Assembly: GCA_016219645.1 (NCBI GenBank) | Contig: JACRLR010000015.1 | Span: 1 to 64,000, forward strand | Length of the DNA: 64,000 nucleotides | Direction of reading: 5' to 3' | Source of the DNA: Nitrospirota bacterium | GTDB lineage: Bacteria > Nitrospirota > Nitrospiria > Nitrospirales > Nitrospiraceae | Shown here: positions 8,154-15,362 of the stretch, in pieces | How the letters are laid out: every line of letters begins with the position of its first letter | Numbering within the stretch: the stretch's first letter is position 1 | Notes under the pieces: model-generated | What the model was told of the DNA's origin: nothing | Seen by the model: only the letters and a program-made list of their open reading frames with translations | The model's database searches: none | Translations under genes and position numbers: made by a program

Positions 8154-8388
8154 CGCGCCGCATTCAAGGGGGGTCTGAGTGAGGATATGGATTTGGGGAG
8201 TTACGCGCAAATTCAGTGGGCTAGCCCCATGGTCGGCACACGCAAGGGGGTGATGCGGTTGGTGGGAGTCCCCACCAAAACGGGCACGGGTGGGTGTGGG
8301 AGGCGTTTTGGGGTGAACAATTGGGGTGGGTGTGCCACTGGAAATCATAGTGCGCCGTCACTCGTAAACGTAGCCAAGGAGGTATGCC

Positions 8389-8604
8389 ATGCCAGTGTTG
8401 CGACCCTTAAAAGCCATTCGGGCAAAATGTTTGGACTGTTGCTGTGGCTCGGCCGTGGAGGTTCGACGCTGTACCGTCACCACCTGTGCCCTGTGGCCGT
8501 ACCGACTGGGGCATCGGCCACACAAGGCAGCGGCGGTGGGCGCACAGCCACCCATGGAAGCCACGGGGGCACATGTGCACGTGGGGCAATGGCTCGGTGA
8601 GTGA
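8389..8604 (+). CDS. Small Cys-rich prophage protein
   Basis: 71 residues with a strong ribosome site (AAGGAGG, about seven bases before ATG 8389). The core (IRAKCLDCCCGSAVEVRRC, then TTCALWPYRLGHRP) matches a small protein often seen in prophages, with Cys spaced as CxxCC...C...C, probably a zinc finger. The overlapping frame at 8187-8600 is longer but has no family pattern, so this frame is chosen. The role is unknown. Confidence 0.68.
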   Translation: MPVLRPLKAIRAKCLDCCCGSAVEVRRCTVTTCALWPYRLGHRPHKAAAVGAQPPMEATGAHVHVGQWLGE

Positions 8605-8720
8605 GGCCAAGATATTAGGAATACAACGGGTCCTCCCTGCCTGTGAAACAAGCGGGTAGGCAGGCACGCACATATTCGCTAGCAGCAGGATGAAATTTCA
8701 TAGAAGGAGGAAACGCACTC

Positions 8721-9173
8721 ATGACAGAAAACGAGTTACTGGCGGCCATAAAGATTTCACCCAGCGGGTTGCAGAAATGGATCACCAAGGGCCTCCCGTA
8801 TACGGTGGTCCACAACAGGCGGCGGTTTAACCTTCGGGAGGTGCAAGCCTGGCGCAAGGCCAATATCACCCCCAAACCTGGTCCAGAGTTGCTGGCTGGC
8901 CGCGTGCGGTTACAGCACATCAGGAATGAAGAACGGGAATTCAAGTTAGCCATCTTGAAGGGGCAGTGTGTGGAACGGGTGAAGGTGGACAAGTACCTGT
9001 TTGCAACTGGCCGGCAAGTGCGGGATGGCATGTTGGCACTGCCTGACCGGTTGAGCGCCATGTTAACAGCGGAATCCGATGCGCACCGATGCCATGCAAT
9101 CCTGACCCAGGAAATTGAACGTGTGCTGGAGGGCCTGTGCACCCAGCCCCCGTGGGGTGACGGCACCGTATGA
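8721..9173 (+). CDS. Nu1-like HTH protein (possible terminase small subunit)
   Basis: 150 residues, ribosome site AGAAGGAGG before ATG 8721. The N-terminus is a MerR/excisionase-type winged helix (ELLAAIKISPSGLQKWITKG, then RRRFNLREVQAWRK). The rest is a helical region with FKLAILKGQCVERVKVDKY and a long helix ending QEIERVLEGL, the arrangement of lambda Nu1-type small terminase subunits that recognise cos/pac. No large terminase follows, so packaging would need a helper phage enzyme. A second protein with the same HTH plan follows. Confidence 0.65.
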   Translation: MTENELLAAIKISPSGLQKWITKGLPYTVVHNRRRFNLREVQAWRKANITPKPGPELLAGRVRLQHIRNEEREFKLAILKGQCVERVKVDKYLFATGRQVRDGMLALPDRLSAMLTAESDAHRCHAILTQEIERVLEGLCTQPPWGDGTV

Positions 9174-9204
9174 CCTTGTCGTTGCTGGTGCGCTCGCTGG
9201 TGGG

Positions 9205-9651
9205 ATGGAACGTATGACCCTGCCCCAAGCGGCTAAACTATTGAACCTCCATCCCGCCACGTTGCGAAAATGGATTCGCAACGGTGCGCCCACCATTTCG
9301 TTAGGGGAAGTCGGCCGAGGCCATGGCACCACGGTGGATCTCGAACAACTCAAAACCTGGCGGGCGACACGAGCGGTCCCCACATTGGCCGATCACGACA
9401 AGCGCGATACGCTCTCCATTGTCAGCACCGCCTTGCTCGATGCGTTGAAGCGGGATGCGCTCGCTGGAAAGGCCGGACTGACCGAGGGGCAAGCGGCGAT
9501 GGTCGTGCTGGTAATTTTTGAGCGATGCTATCGCAACATTCACAAAGCCCCGTTGACCGCAGACACCCTCCCTCCTGAATTGAAGCCGTTTGGCGCAATT
9601 GTTTTACAATCCATCGAGTCAGGATCGTTCATCACTTCAAGGAGGACCTAG
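9205..9651 (+). CDS. Second Nu1-like HTH protein
   Basis: 148 residues from ATG 9205 (9214 is an alternative; no strong ribosome site separates them). The N-terminal HTH (LPQAAKLLNLHPATLRKWIR, then GRGHGTTVDLEQLKTWRA) is of the same class as in the gene before it. The C-terminal half is helical (LSIVSTALLDALKRDALAG, AAMVVLVIFERCYRNIH). Two small HTH proteins ahead of a capsid gene could be a packaging-redirecting pair, or one could be a regulator. Confidence 0.58.
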   Translation: MERMTLPQAAKLLNLHPATLRKWIRNGAPTISLGEVGRGHGTTVDLEQLKTWRATRAVPTLADHDKRDTLSIVSTALLDALKRDALAGKAGLTEGQAAMVVLVIFERCYRNIHKAPLTADTLPPELKPFGAIVLQSIESGSFITSRRT

Positions 9652-9655
9652 CATC

Positions 9656-10687
9656 ATGAATTTAATTGAACAACAGTCCATCGACCGTGCCCGCAACCTG
9701 CTCAACAGTCTCCAGACAGCCCCTCGGCGCACCACGCTCTCCACCGTGCGCGCCCTGCTCGCAGCGGCAGAAGGCCGGTACCGGCACGGTGCACCGGAAG
9801 AGTACGACGCCTGGGGCACCATGGACGGCAATCCACAGCGGATCGTCATTCCGTTTTCCCATTTGCGCGATCTCAATACGAGTGTCGGATCAGCGGGTGG
9901 CTACGTCACCGGCACGACCACGAAGGATTTGACGTTGCCCTTGGTCGGCGCGAATGTCGTGGCAGCAGGGGCGAATCTCATTTCGGGTTTGTCGGAAAAT
10001 CAGGTCCACCCCCACGTCACCACCAAGCCCCCGTTTATCTGGCAGCCGACTGAGACAACGCAGGTGCCCAACGATACCACGACCGTCCTGAATCAAGCCG
10101 CTGCGGCGATTCATCGGGGCGGCATTAACTATCGTGTGTCACGGCAACTCCTGTTGCAATCGAACGCGGAAGTGGCTGTCTCGCAGTTACTCACGCAACT
10201 CGGCAACGACGCGCTCGATCTTGGCGCGTTGAACGGGTCGGGTGTCGCGGGGCAGCCGCAAGGCATGTTCTCCATCGCGGGCGTCCAGTCCGTCAGTGGC
10301 ACCTCCCTGAATCTCACAGGCCTCGCCACAGCGGAAGCCAATTGCGTCACCGCCGATGCCGACGATGCGCACCTCGCGTGGTTCGTGCATCCAGGCGTGC
10401 GGCAATTGCTCAGGGCACGGGAAATCACGGCGGGGGCCGGTTCCCTGTGGCCAGGGCGTGAGTTGCTGGGACACGCGGCCTATGTCTCCTCCAAAGTGCC
10501 GTCCGCCTCGCTGCTTGTCGGGGATTTCCGCAACGTCGATATTCTCTTGTTTGGGCAGGGAGTGGAAGTGCTCGTGAATCCCTATGCCGATTTCCAAAGC
10601 GGACGTGTGGAGTTTCAAGTCAGCGTGGCGATGGATGTGCTCGTCCACTACCCCGCAAGTTTTACAAAGTCCGTCTCCATTACATAA
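9656..10687 (+). CDS. HK97-fold major capsid protein
   Basis: 343 residues, ribosome site AAGGAGG before ATG 9656. The order of segments fits HK97-type capsid proteins: a short helical arm (to about 60), GGYVTGTTTKDLTLPLVGAN with an E-loop-like beta arm, WQPTETTQVPNDTTT, a spine helix region (INYRVSRQLLLQSNAEVAVS), ALDLGALNGSGVAGQPQGM, then AWFVHPGVRQLL, LGHAAYVSSKVP, LLVGDFRNVDILLFGQGVEV and a C-terminal beta strand. The N-terminal delta domain is much shorter than in HK97, and no protease gene is near. This is the only structural gene of the element that I can name. Confidence 0.82.
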   Translation: MNLIEQQSIDRARNLLNSLQTAPRRTTLSTVRALLAAAEGRYRHGAPEEYDAWGTMDGNPQRIVIPFSHLRDLNTSVGSAGGYVTGTTTKDLTLPLVGANVVAAGANLISGLSENQVHPHVTTKPPFIWQPTETTQVPNDTTTVLNQAAAAIHRGGINYRVSRQLLLQSNAEVAVSQLLTQLGNDALDLGALNGSGVAGQPQGMFSIAGVQSVSGTSLNLTGLATAEANCVTADADDAHLAWFVHPGVRQLLRAREITAGAGSLWPGRELLGHAAYVSSKVPSASLLVGDFRNVDILLFGQGVEVLVNPYADFQSGRVEFQVSVAMDVLVHYPASFTKSVSIT

Positions 10688-10699
10688 GGAGTGATCGCA

Positions 10700-10960
10700 A
10701 TGCGTACCGTACAAGAAATTGAACAACAGGCGGAACGTGCGTGGGCACGAGGGCAATTGGAGGAACGCGAGCGCAATCGACGGGCGGAACTGAGTCGTCC
10801 ACCGTCGCCGAACGATGCGCGACTCTTGCGGCCCACGTTGGTCCGTGTGCTCAAAGGCTTCTGCGTCCAGGGCAAGCTCGTTGAACTTGGCGCGACCATC
10901 ACGTTGCAACGACACGATGCGGAGTCCTTGGCGGCCTTGGGCAAGGTGGAACTGCTGTGA
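10700..10960 (+). CDS. Small head-completion-like protein
   Basis: 86 residues; ATG 10700 has AAGGAG at about 10685-10690. The N-terminal half is one charged helix (QEIEQQAERAWARGQLEERE). The C-terminal half (FCVQGKLVELGATITLQRHD, then LAALGKVELL) resembles small phage proteins that follow capsid genes and carry a short beta motif with a final helix. Its position directly after the capsid gene supports a head role; the family is uncertain. Confidence 0.55.
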   Translation: MRTVQEIEQQAERAWARGQLEERERNRRAELSRPPSPNDARLLRPTLVRVLKGFCVQGKLVELGATITLQRHDAESLAALGKVELL

Positions 10961-11166
10961 AACGGATGTGTGAATGTGGACGGCCGGTGCATCTCAAGTT
11001 CCAGGACCGGTTGCCCAGGCACGGGGCGGAACGTCCGAGGGATCACACCTTGTGCCAGCAGTGTTATCGCCGGATGCGGAATCAGGTGCTTGCTGCCAGG
11101 AAAATGCCGAAACCCTGGTGGGCAGGACAGGTGACGGGAGCGGATGGGCAGCTATTACGGATATAG
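10957..11166 (+). CDS. Small zinc-finger-like protein
   Basis: 69 residues from GTG 10957, which overlaps the previous stop (GTGA). CECG (about 5-8) and CQQC (about 33-36) give a CxC...CxxC set that could bind zinc. It is rich in Arg/Lys. No family is recognised; translational coupling supports it as a gene. Confidence 0.5.
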   Translation: MKRMCECGRPVHLKFQDRLPRHGAERPRDHTLCQQCYRRMRNQVLAARKMPKPWWAGQVTGADGQLLRI

Positions 11167-11412
11167 GTGGGTGCGGGCAATCTCCACGGCGCAACGGGGG
11201 CAGTGCCGAAAAAACAATTTGGCGCGGGTGCTCGCACCGGTACTGGCCTGCGCCATTGCCCCACACACGAGGGACGGGGACCTTGGGCGCACCGATTCCC
11301 CAGCACCGATTGATTGGGGTCAGTCAGTCGGTCGCACCATCGTCGGTGCGCCATTAATTATTGGATCAGGGGATTTGTTCAGGGGTGGAGCCAGTGGCAG
11401 GGGAGGGCTGTT

Positions 11413-11502
11413 ATGACACACGACCATTTCTTTCGGTGGATCGTTGGGCTCACAGTCATGCTGGTGGCGGTGGTCTGGTGGCTGCTGTGGCTGTGGCGGT
11501 AA
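11413..11502 (+). CDS. Tiny single-pass membrane protein (29 aa)
   Basis: A 29-residue frame with GGGAGGG about nine bases before the ATG. After MTHDHFFRW it is one Trp-rich hydrophobic helix (IVGLTVMLVAVVWWLLWLWR). It could be a small lysis or holin-like protein, but nothing beside it (no endolysin) supports that directly. Confidence 0.45.
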   Translation: MTHDHFFRWIVGLTVMLVAVVWWLLWLWR

Positions 11503-11542
11503 CGTGGTTGAGGGCCTTCCCCAACCTGTGACGCCCCTGGGT

Positions 11543-11565
11543 GCCCACACCCCAGGGTGTGGGGC
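11543..11565. terminator. GC-rich hairpin upstream of the recombinase
   Basis: GCCCACACC pairs with GGTGTGGGGC (one bulge) around a CCAG loop. No T-run follows. It separates the capsid gene series from the recombinase gene and may limit read-through. Confidence 0.4.
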
Positions 11566-11669
11566 GGCTGGGACAGCTTCTGAATATGAATAGATTTGTC
11601 ATCATATAGGACGGTATAATTTCCTAGCAGGAATTGCGGATCAACGTGTACAGACAAGGAGGCCCCACC

Positions 11670-13337
11670 ATGCGCGCCGCCATTTATGCCAGGAAAAGCA
11701 CGGACCAAACCGGTGTGAACGAGGAAGACAAAAGTGTTACCCGCCAAATTGCACATGCCACAGTGTACGCCGCCAAGAAGGGGTGGACGGTGGCCGATAA
11801 CCACATCTATGTGGACGATGGCGTGAGCGGGGCGGAGTTTGTGAAGCGCCCAGGGTTCCTGCGGTTGATGAATGCGCTCAAGCCCAGGCCGGACTTTCAG
11901 GTCCTCATCATGTCGGAAGAATCCCGCCTTGGACGGGAACAAATTCAAACCGCCTATGCCCTGCAACAGATCACGGATGCTGGGGTGCGGGTGTTCTACT
12001 ATTTGACCGACCAGGAGCGCACCCTGCATACGGCCATGGATAAGATGATGGTCTCGTTGACCAACTTCGGGGCGGAGATGGAACGGGAAAAGGCCAGCCA
12101 GCGCACCCACGATGCCATGATGCGGAAAGCCCTGGCTGGCCATGTGGTGGGCGGGGGCATCTATGGGTATGACAACCAGGAAGTCAAAGGCACAGACGGG
12201 CAACGGCTCCATGTGATTCGTGTGGTGAATCGTGAGGAGGCCCCCGTGGTGGTGCGGATTTTTGAACGCTACTTGGCCAGTGAGTGTGGCCTCACCACCA
12301 TTGCCAAAGACCTCAACATGCAAGGGGTCCCGCCCCCCATGGGCAAAGGCAAGGGGTGGTGTCCCAGCTGTATTCGGGAAATGCTGCGGCGTCCTCTCTA
12401 TCGGGGGCAGATCGTGTGGAATCAAAGCCAGGCCATTCACCGCAACGGCACCCAAACTTCCCGCAAGCGTCCCAAAGCGGAGTGGATCACCCTGGACGCG
12501 CCGGACCTGCGCATTGTTCCGGAACACTTGTGGGAGCGGGTGCAAGCCAAGATTGCCCGTGTGGGGGCCCTGTATACCAGGACCCCCGATGGGCACCGCC
12601 TGCTGCGCAGTCCCAACGGGGCCACCTTCCCGTCCCCCTATCTGTTGAGTGGCATCGCCCAATGTGGCACGTGTGGGGGGTCCATCGTGGCCCAACGGCG
12701 GGGGTCCAAACACGGCAGGGATGTGTACATGTGCATCCACCATCACAAGCGGGGGCCCACGGTGTGTGCGAACGATTTACGCATTGACCAAGGCATTCTC
12801 AATTCGGCCTTGCTGCACGGGTTGGCCTCGGTGCTGGACGATCAAATGATTGCCGAAGCCGTGAAGCGGGCCCTGCTGGACATTCGCAACGGGCAGACCA
12901 AGTTCCCCACACAACGGCTGGCCTTGGAACGACAACTGTCCTTGGTGGAAGCCCGCCTGCGCCACTTTGTGGAATTGGCGGCCACGGGGCGTTTGACGGA
13001 TTCGGCCTATGCGGAAATGGTGAAGGAAGAAGCGGCCAAGAAATCCCTGGCCGTGCAACTGGAGGACCTGGATAATTTGATGCGCATGGCCTCCCTGGAT
13101 GGGAAGCGGATCGAGCAGCGTCTACGGGGGTATGTGGCCAACCTCAAGGGCGTGCTCAACGCCAACACCCCACAGACCCGCCTGGCACTCCAACGCCTCA
13201 TTCAAGGGCGGGTGGTGTGTACCCTGTTTGACGACCACCGAGGGCGGGGGTATGCCGTGACGGCCACGGGTTCCTATGTGGGCCTGTTAGGGGAGGGAAC
13301 CGTGGTTAACGCCAGTGGTGGAGGGCAGGGGAGTTGA
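11670..13337 (+). CDS. Large serine recombinase (integrase) ending inside tRNA-Ala
   Basis: 555 residues from ATG 11670 (AAGGAGG nine bases upstream). Resolvase catalytic domain at about 1-145 with YARKSTDQ (nucleophile Ser about 10), EESRLGRE and the long helix AEMEREKASQRT. The recombinase domain is at about 160-300 (GGIYGYDNQEV, CIREMLRRPLYRGQIVWN). A zinc ribbon is at about 335-375 (CGTCGG, YMCIHHH, VCAND), then a coiled coil (RLALERQLSLVEARLRHFVE). The last codons (GGGQGS, stop 13335-13337) lie within the tRNA-Ala gene on the other strand. In the excised circle the frame would instead continue into 3904-3967. It should catalyse integration and excision; attP within its own 3' end is unusual for bacterial serine integrases. 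Confidence 0.9.
   Translation: MRAAIYARKSTDQTGVNEEDKSVTRQIAHATVYAAKKGWTVADNHIYVDDGVSGAEFVKRPGFLRLMNALKPRPDFQVLIMSEESRLGREQIQTAYALQQITDAGVRVFYYLTDQERTLHTAMDKMMVSLTNFGAEMEREKASQRTHDAMMRKALAGHVVGGGIYGYDNQEVKGTDGQRLHVIRVVNREEAPVVVRIFERYLASECGLTTIAKDLNMQGVPPPMGKGKGWCPSCIREMLRRPLYRGQIVWNQSQAIHRNGTQTSRKRPKAEWITLDAPDLRIVPEHLWERVQAKIARVGALYTRTPDGHRLLRSPNGATFPSPYLLSGIAQCGTCGGSIVAQRRGSKHGRDVYMCIHHHKRGPTVCANDLRIDQGILNSALLHGLASVLDDQMIAEAVKRALLDIRNGQTKFPTQRLALERQLSLVEARLRHFVELAATGRLTDSAYAEMVKEEAAKKSLAVQLEDLDNLMRMASLDGKRIEQRLRGYVANLKGVLNANTPQTRLALQRLIQGRVVCTLFDDHRGRGYAVTATGSYVGLLGEGTVVNASGGGQGS
13316..13330. other. attR core of the element
   Basis: TGGTGGAGGGCAGGG, identical to 3889-3903 and, for 14 bases, to 158-171. 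On the minus strand it is the 3' acceptor arm and CCA of tRNA-Ala, so integration restores an intact tRNA. Confidence 0.78.
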
Positions 13338-13391
13338 ACCCCCGACCCCTACGTTGCGAACGTAGTGCTCTCCCAACTGAGCTAGCCCCCC
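13316..13391 (-). tRNA. tRNA-Ala(CGC)
   Basis: 76 bases with encoded CCA. The acceptor stem GGGGGGC pairs with GCCCTCC (one G-U). The D arm has GCTCAGTTGGGAGAGC. The anticodon arm CTACG-TTCGCAA-CGTAG gives anticodon CGC (codon GCG, alanine). The T arm CAGGGG/TTCAACT-type loop is present (GGGGGTTCAACTCCCC). The gene is the target of the adjacent element and overlaps the 3' end of its recombinase. Confidence 0.93.
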
Positions 13392-13439
13392 ACTCGACCG
13401 ACATGCAACTGATAAGAGGAACGACTCACTGCCCAACGC

Positions 13440-13468
13440 ATTATACACAACCATTTCATGAGTCTCTA
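13440..13468 (-). promoter_or_regulatory. Promoter of tRNA-Ala
   Basis: On the minus strand TGTATAAT gives a perfect -10 (TATAAT at 13445-13440), with TAGAGA (13468-13463, 4 of 6 matches to TTGACA) 17 bases upstream. The start would be about 40 bases before the mature tRNA end. The remainder of 13469-13715 holds nothing I can name. Confidence 0.6.
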
Positions 13469-13715
13469 CGGGAAGTTCGACTGTCACATCGTTATGATGG
13501 AAACTGTGCCAGAAGGTTCTCCTATGAACCTGTCACAGATTCGGGGGAGCTTGCACAGTGATTCCTGCCGAGAATGCTCCATTCCTTGAAAGATCGTCCA
13601 GATTCACTAGACTGGTATCTGATCCAAATCTTGGCAAAGTTCATTTTCCGCATAAAATCAACTATGAAGATGTCAGCATAGGGCGACAATTGTCGATCAC
13701 TCGGAATATGTCTAG

Positions 13716-14546
13716 ATGTTCTATCTGATCTTGTCAGTCCTACTTACAATTGGATACGGTCAAGTCGCCGCGCAAAATCATGCTCTTGGGCAAACCAATT
13801 CAGGCATCACCTATGTGAACGGGCAGGGTATGCCGCAGAGCAATGCGGAAACTCTTAGCTGGTACCGTAAAGCCGCCGAGAAGGGCCATGCTGTGGAACA
13901 AGCCTATTTGGGCTACCTGTATCAGCACGGCAAAGGCGTCCCGCAAAGCGACGCCGAAGCGGTTGCGTGGTACCGTAAAGCCGCCGAACAGGGCCATGCT
14001 GGGGGGCAAGCCTATTTGGGCTACATGTATCAGCGCGGCAAAGGCGTACCACAAAGCGACGCCGAAGCGGTTGCGTGGTACCGTAAAGCCGCCGAACAGG
14101 GCAACGCAATGGGGCAGGTCAATCTGGGTCAGATGTATGCGAACGGACAGGGCGTCCCGCAAAGCGACGCCGAAGCGGTTGCGTGGTACCATAAAGCCGC
14201 TGAGCAGGGACAAGCAGCGGGGCAAGCCTATTTGGGCTACATGTATCAGCGCGGCAAAGGCGTCCCGCAAAGCGACACCGAAGCGGTTGCGTGGTACCGT
14301 AAAGCCGCCGAGCAGGGACATGCTGCGGGGCAACGGAGTTTGGGCTGGATGTATGCGAAAGGACGCGGCATATCACAGGACGCCGTCAAAGCGTATATGT
14401 GGGAGAGCCTCGCATTGTTGAATGGAGAAGCGAAGGCAGGTGCGCTGCTTGACGAGGTAGCAAAACAGTTGACTCCGTCACAGATTTCTCAAGCACAAGC
14501 GTTGGCTCAAACGTGTCGAGGCTCGAGCTATCAAACCTGCGAGTGA
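13716..14546 (+). CDS. Secreted Sel1-repeat protein
   Basis: 276 residues. A signal peptide (MFYLILSVLLTIGYGQVAAQ) is followed by about six Sel1-like repeats of 36 residues with the pattern AxxxLGxMYxxGxGVPQSDAEAVAWYRKAAEQG. At the DNA level the 108-bp units are almost identical, pointing to recent tandem duplication. Sel1 proteins form alpha-helical solenoids that bind other proteins, often in envelope signalling. The start is an ATG without a clear ribosome site. It stands just outside the integrated element on the right side of the tRNA. Confidence 0.82.
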   Translation: MFYLILSVLLTIGYGQVAAQNHALGQTNSGITYVNGQGMPQSNAETLSWYRKAAEKGHAVEQAYLGYLYQHGKGVPQSDAEAVAWYRKAAEQGHAGGQAYLGYMYQRGKGVPQSDAEAVAWYRKAAEQGNAMGQVNLGQMYANGQGVPQSDAEAVAWYHKAAEQGQAAGQAYLGYMYQRGKGVPQSDTEAVAWYRKAAEQGHAAGQRSLGWMYAKGRGISQDAVKAYMWESLALLNGEAKAGALLDEVAKQLTPSQISQAQALAQTCRGSSYQTCE

Positions 14547-14687
14547 CTCCTTTTTGTTCATCCCTCTCGGCGTGCAACAGTACATGCCCCTTCCTCTCTC
14601 GTTCCTGAGGATGTATACAGAGTGGTTCTTGCGAGGAATGGTCTATCCCGCGCACGGCGTGGAGCCTTCACGCGTATCGACAGGTCG

Positions 14688-15362
14688 CTATGATGGGCTG
14701 ATTACCGCCTCGCCGTTCAGCTTTCCACCCTCGATGAACACACGCCGCCCTTCAACCCGCAACCGTCCTTCGGCAAAGAGCTGGACCGCGCGCGGGTAGA
14801 TTGTGTGTTCTTGCTCGAGAATCCGACCGGCCAGTCTGTCGGGAGAATCGTCATCGAGAATTGGGACTGCCGCTTGGAGAATGATCGGCCCTTCATCGAC
14901 CCCCTCCGTCACAAAGTGCACTGTACATCCTGCAAGCTTACAGCCCCACTCGATCGCCTTCTTTTGCACGTCCAATCCAGGAAACGAGGGTAAGAGGGAT
15001 GGATGGATGTTCATCATGCGATTCGTAAAGGCCTCCACGAGGACCACGGTGACGATCTTCATGTACCCGGCCAGCAACACCAACTCGACATCGTGCTGTT
15101 TGAGTACATCGAGTAGCTCACGATCGTAGGCTTCACGACTATCTGGTCTGCCGGCGTAGGGTTTGGGGTCGATGAAGAGAGCGGACAAGCCATGCCGATG
15201 GGCTCTTTCTAATGCCGGTGCGTCTTTCTTGTTGCTAATGACTGCGACAATCTTGGCCTGAACGGTCCCGGCTTCGATTGCGTCGATGACTGCCTGAAGA
15301 TTCGATCCGCGCCCGGATGCCAACACGGCGACACGAAGCGCACCCGTCCGCTTAATCGACAT
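14688..15362 (-). CDS. purN: Phosphoribosylglycinamide formyltransferase
   Basis: 224 residues starting MSIKRTGALRVAVLASGRGS; the longer frame to 15476 runs into purM and is rejected. It transfers a formyl group from 10-formyl-THF to GAR in purine synthesis. Visible family marks are ASGRGSNLQA (phosphate loop, about 14-23), the active-site NIHPSLLPSFPG (Asn and His) and HFVTEGVDEGPIILQAAVP with the catalytic Asp. Its start overlaps the end of purM by 11 bases, so the two are cotranscribed and coupled. Confidence 0.93.
   Translation of the reverse strand: MSIKRTGALRVAVLASGRGSNLQAVIDAIEAGTVQAKIVAVISNKKDAPALERAHRHGLSALFIDPKPYAGRPDSREAYDRELLDVLKQHDVELVLLAGYMKIVTVVLVEAFTNRMMNIHPSLLPSFPGLDVQKKAIEWGCKLAGCTVHFVTEGVDEGPIILQAAVPILDDDSPDRLAGRILEQEHTIYPRAVQLFAEGRLRVEGRRVFIEGGKLNGEAVISPS

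Larger units (their letters stand above)
3889..13330 (+). mobile_element. Satellite-like integrative element at tRNA-Ala(CGC)
   Basis: About 9.4 kb bounded by the direct repeat TGGTGGAGGGCAGGG (3889-3903 and 13316-13330). The right copy is the 3' end of tRNA-Ala including its CCA. From left to right it carries a PEP-CTERM-type gene pair on the minus strand, then a plus-strand series: hypothetical genes, a DUF3102-like gene, a phage-type replication gene with iterons, a small Cys-rich phage protein, two Nu1-like HTH genes, an HK97-like capsid gene, a small connector-like gene, a zinc-finger-like gene, a tiny membrane protein and a large serine recombinase. No large terminase, portal, protease or tail gene is visible. 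A phage satellite that borrows a helper is the best fit; a decayed prophage is the alternative. Confidence 0.8.

Noticed and set aside
8187-8600. 137-residue frame overlapping the small Cys-rich phage protein
   Set aside because: Gly/Ser/Thr-rich without motif or ribosome site; the shorter frame at 8389 has a strong ribosome site and a known phage pattern.
11379-12746. 455-residue open frame on the minus strand across the recombinase gene
   Set aside because: It mirrors the recombinase coding region, whose domains, ribosome site and codon pattern are clear. The minus frame has no domain and a His/Pro/Gly-rich composition typical of antisense frames.
3889-13330. Complete prophage
   Set aside because: I looked for large terminase, portal, protease, tail and lysis genes and found none that I could support.
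13855-14400. CRISPR-like periodic repeat
   Set aside because: The 108-bp period is in frame and encodes Sel1 repeats; there are no spacers.
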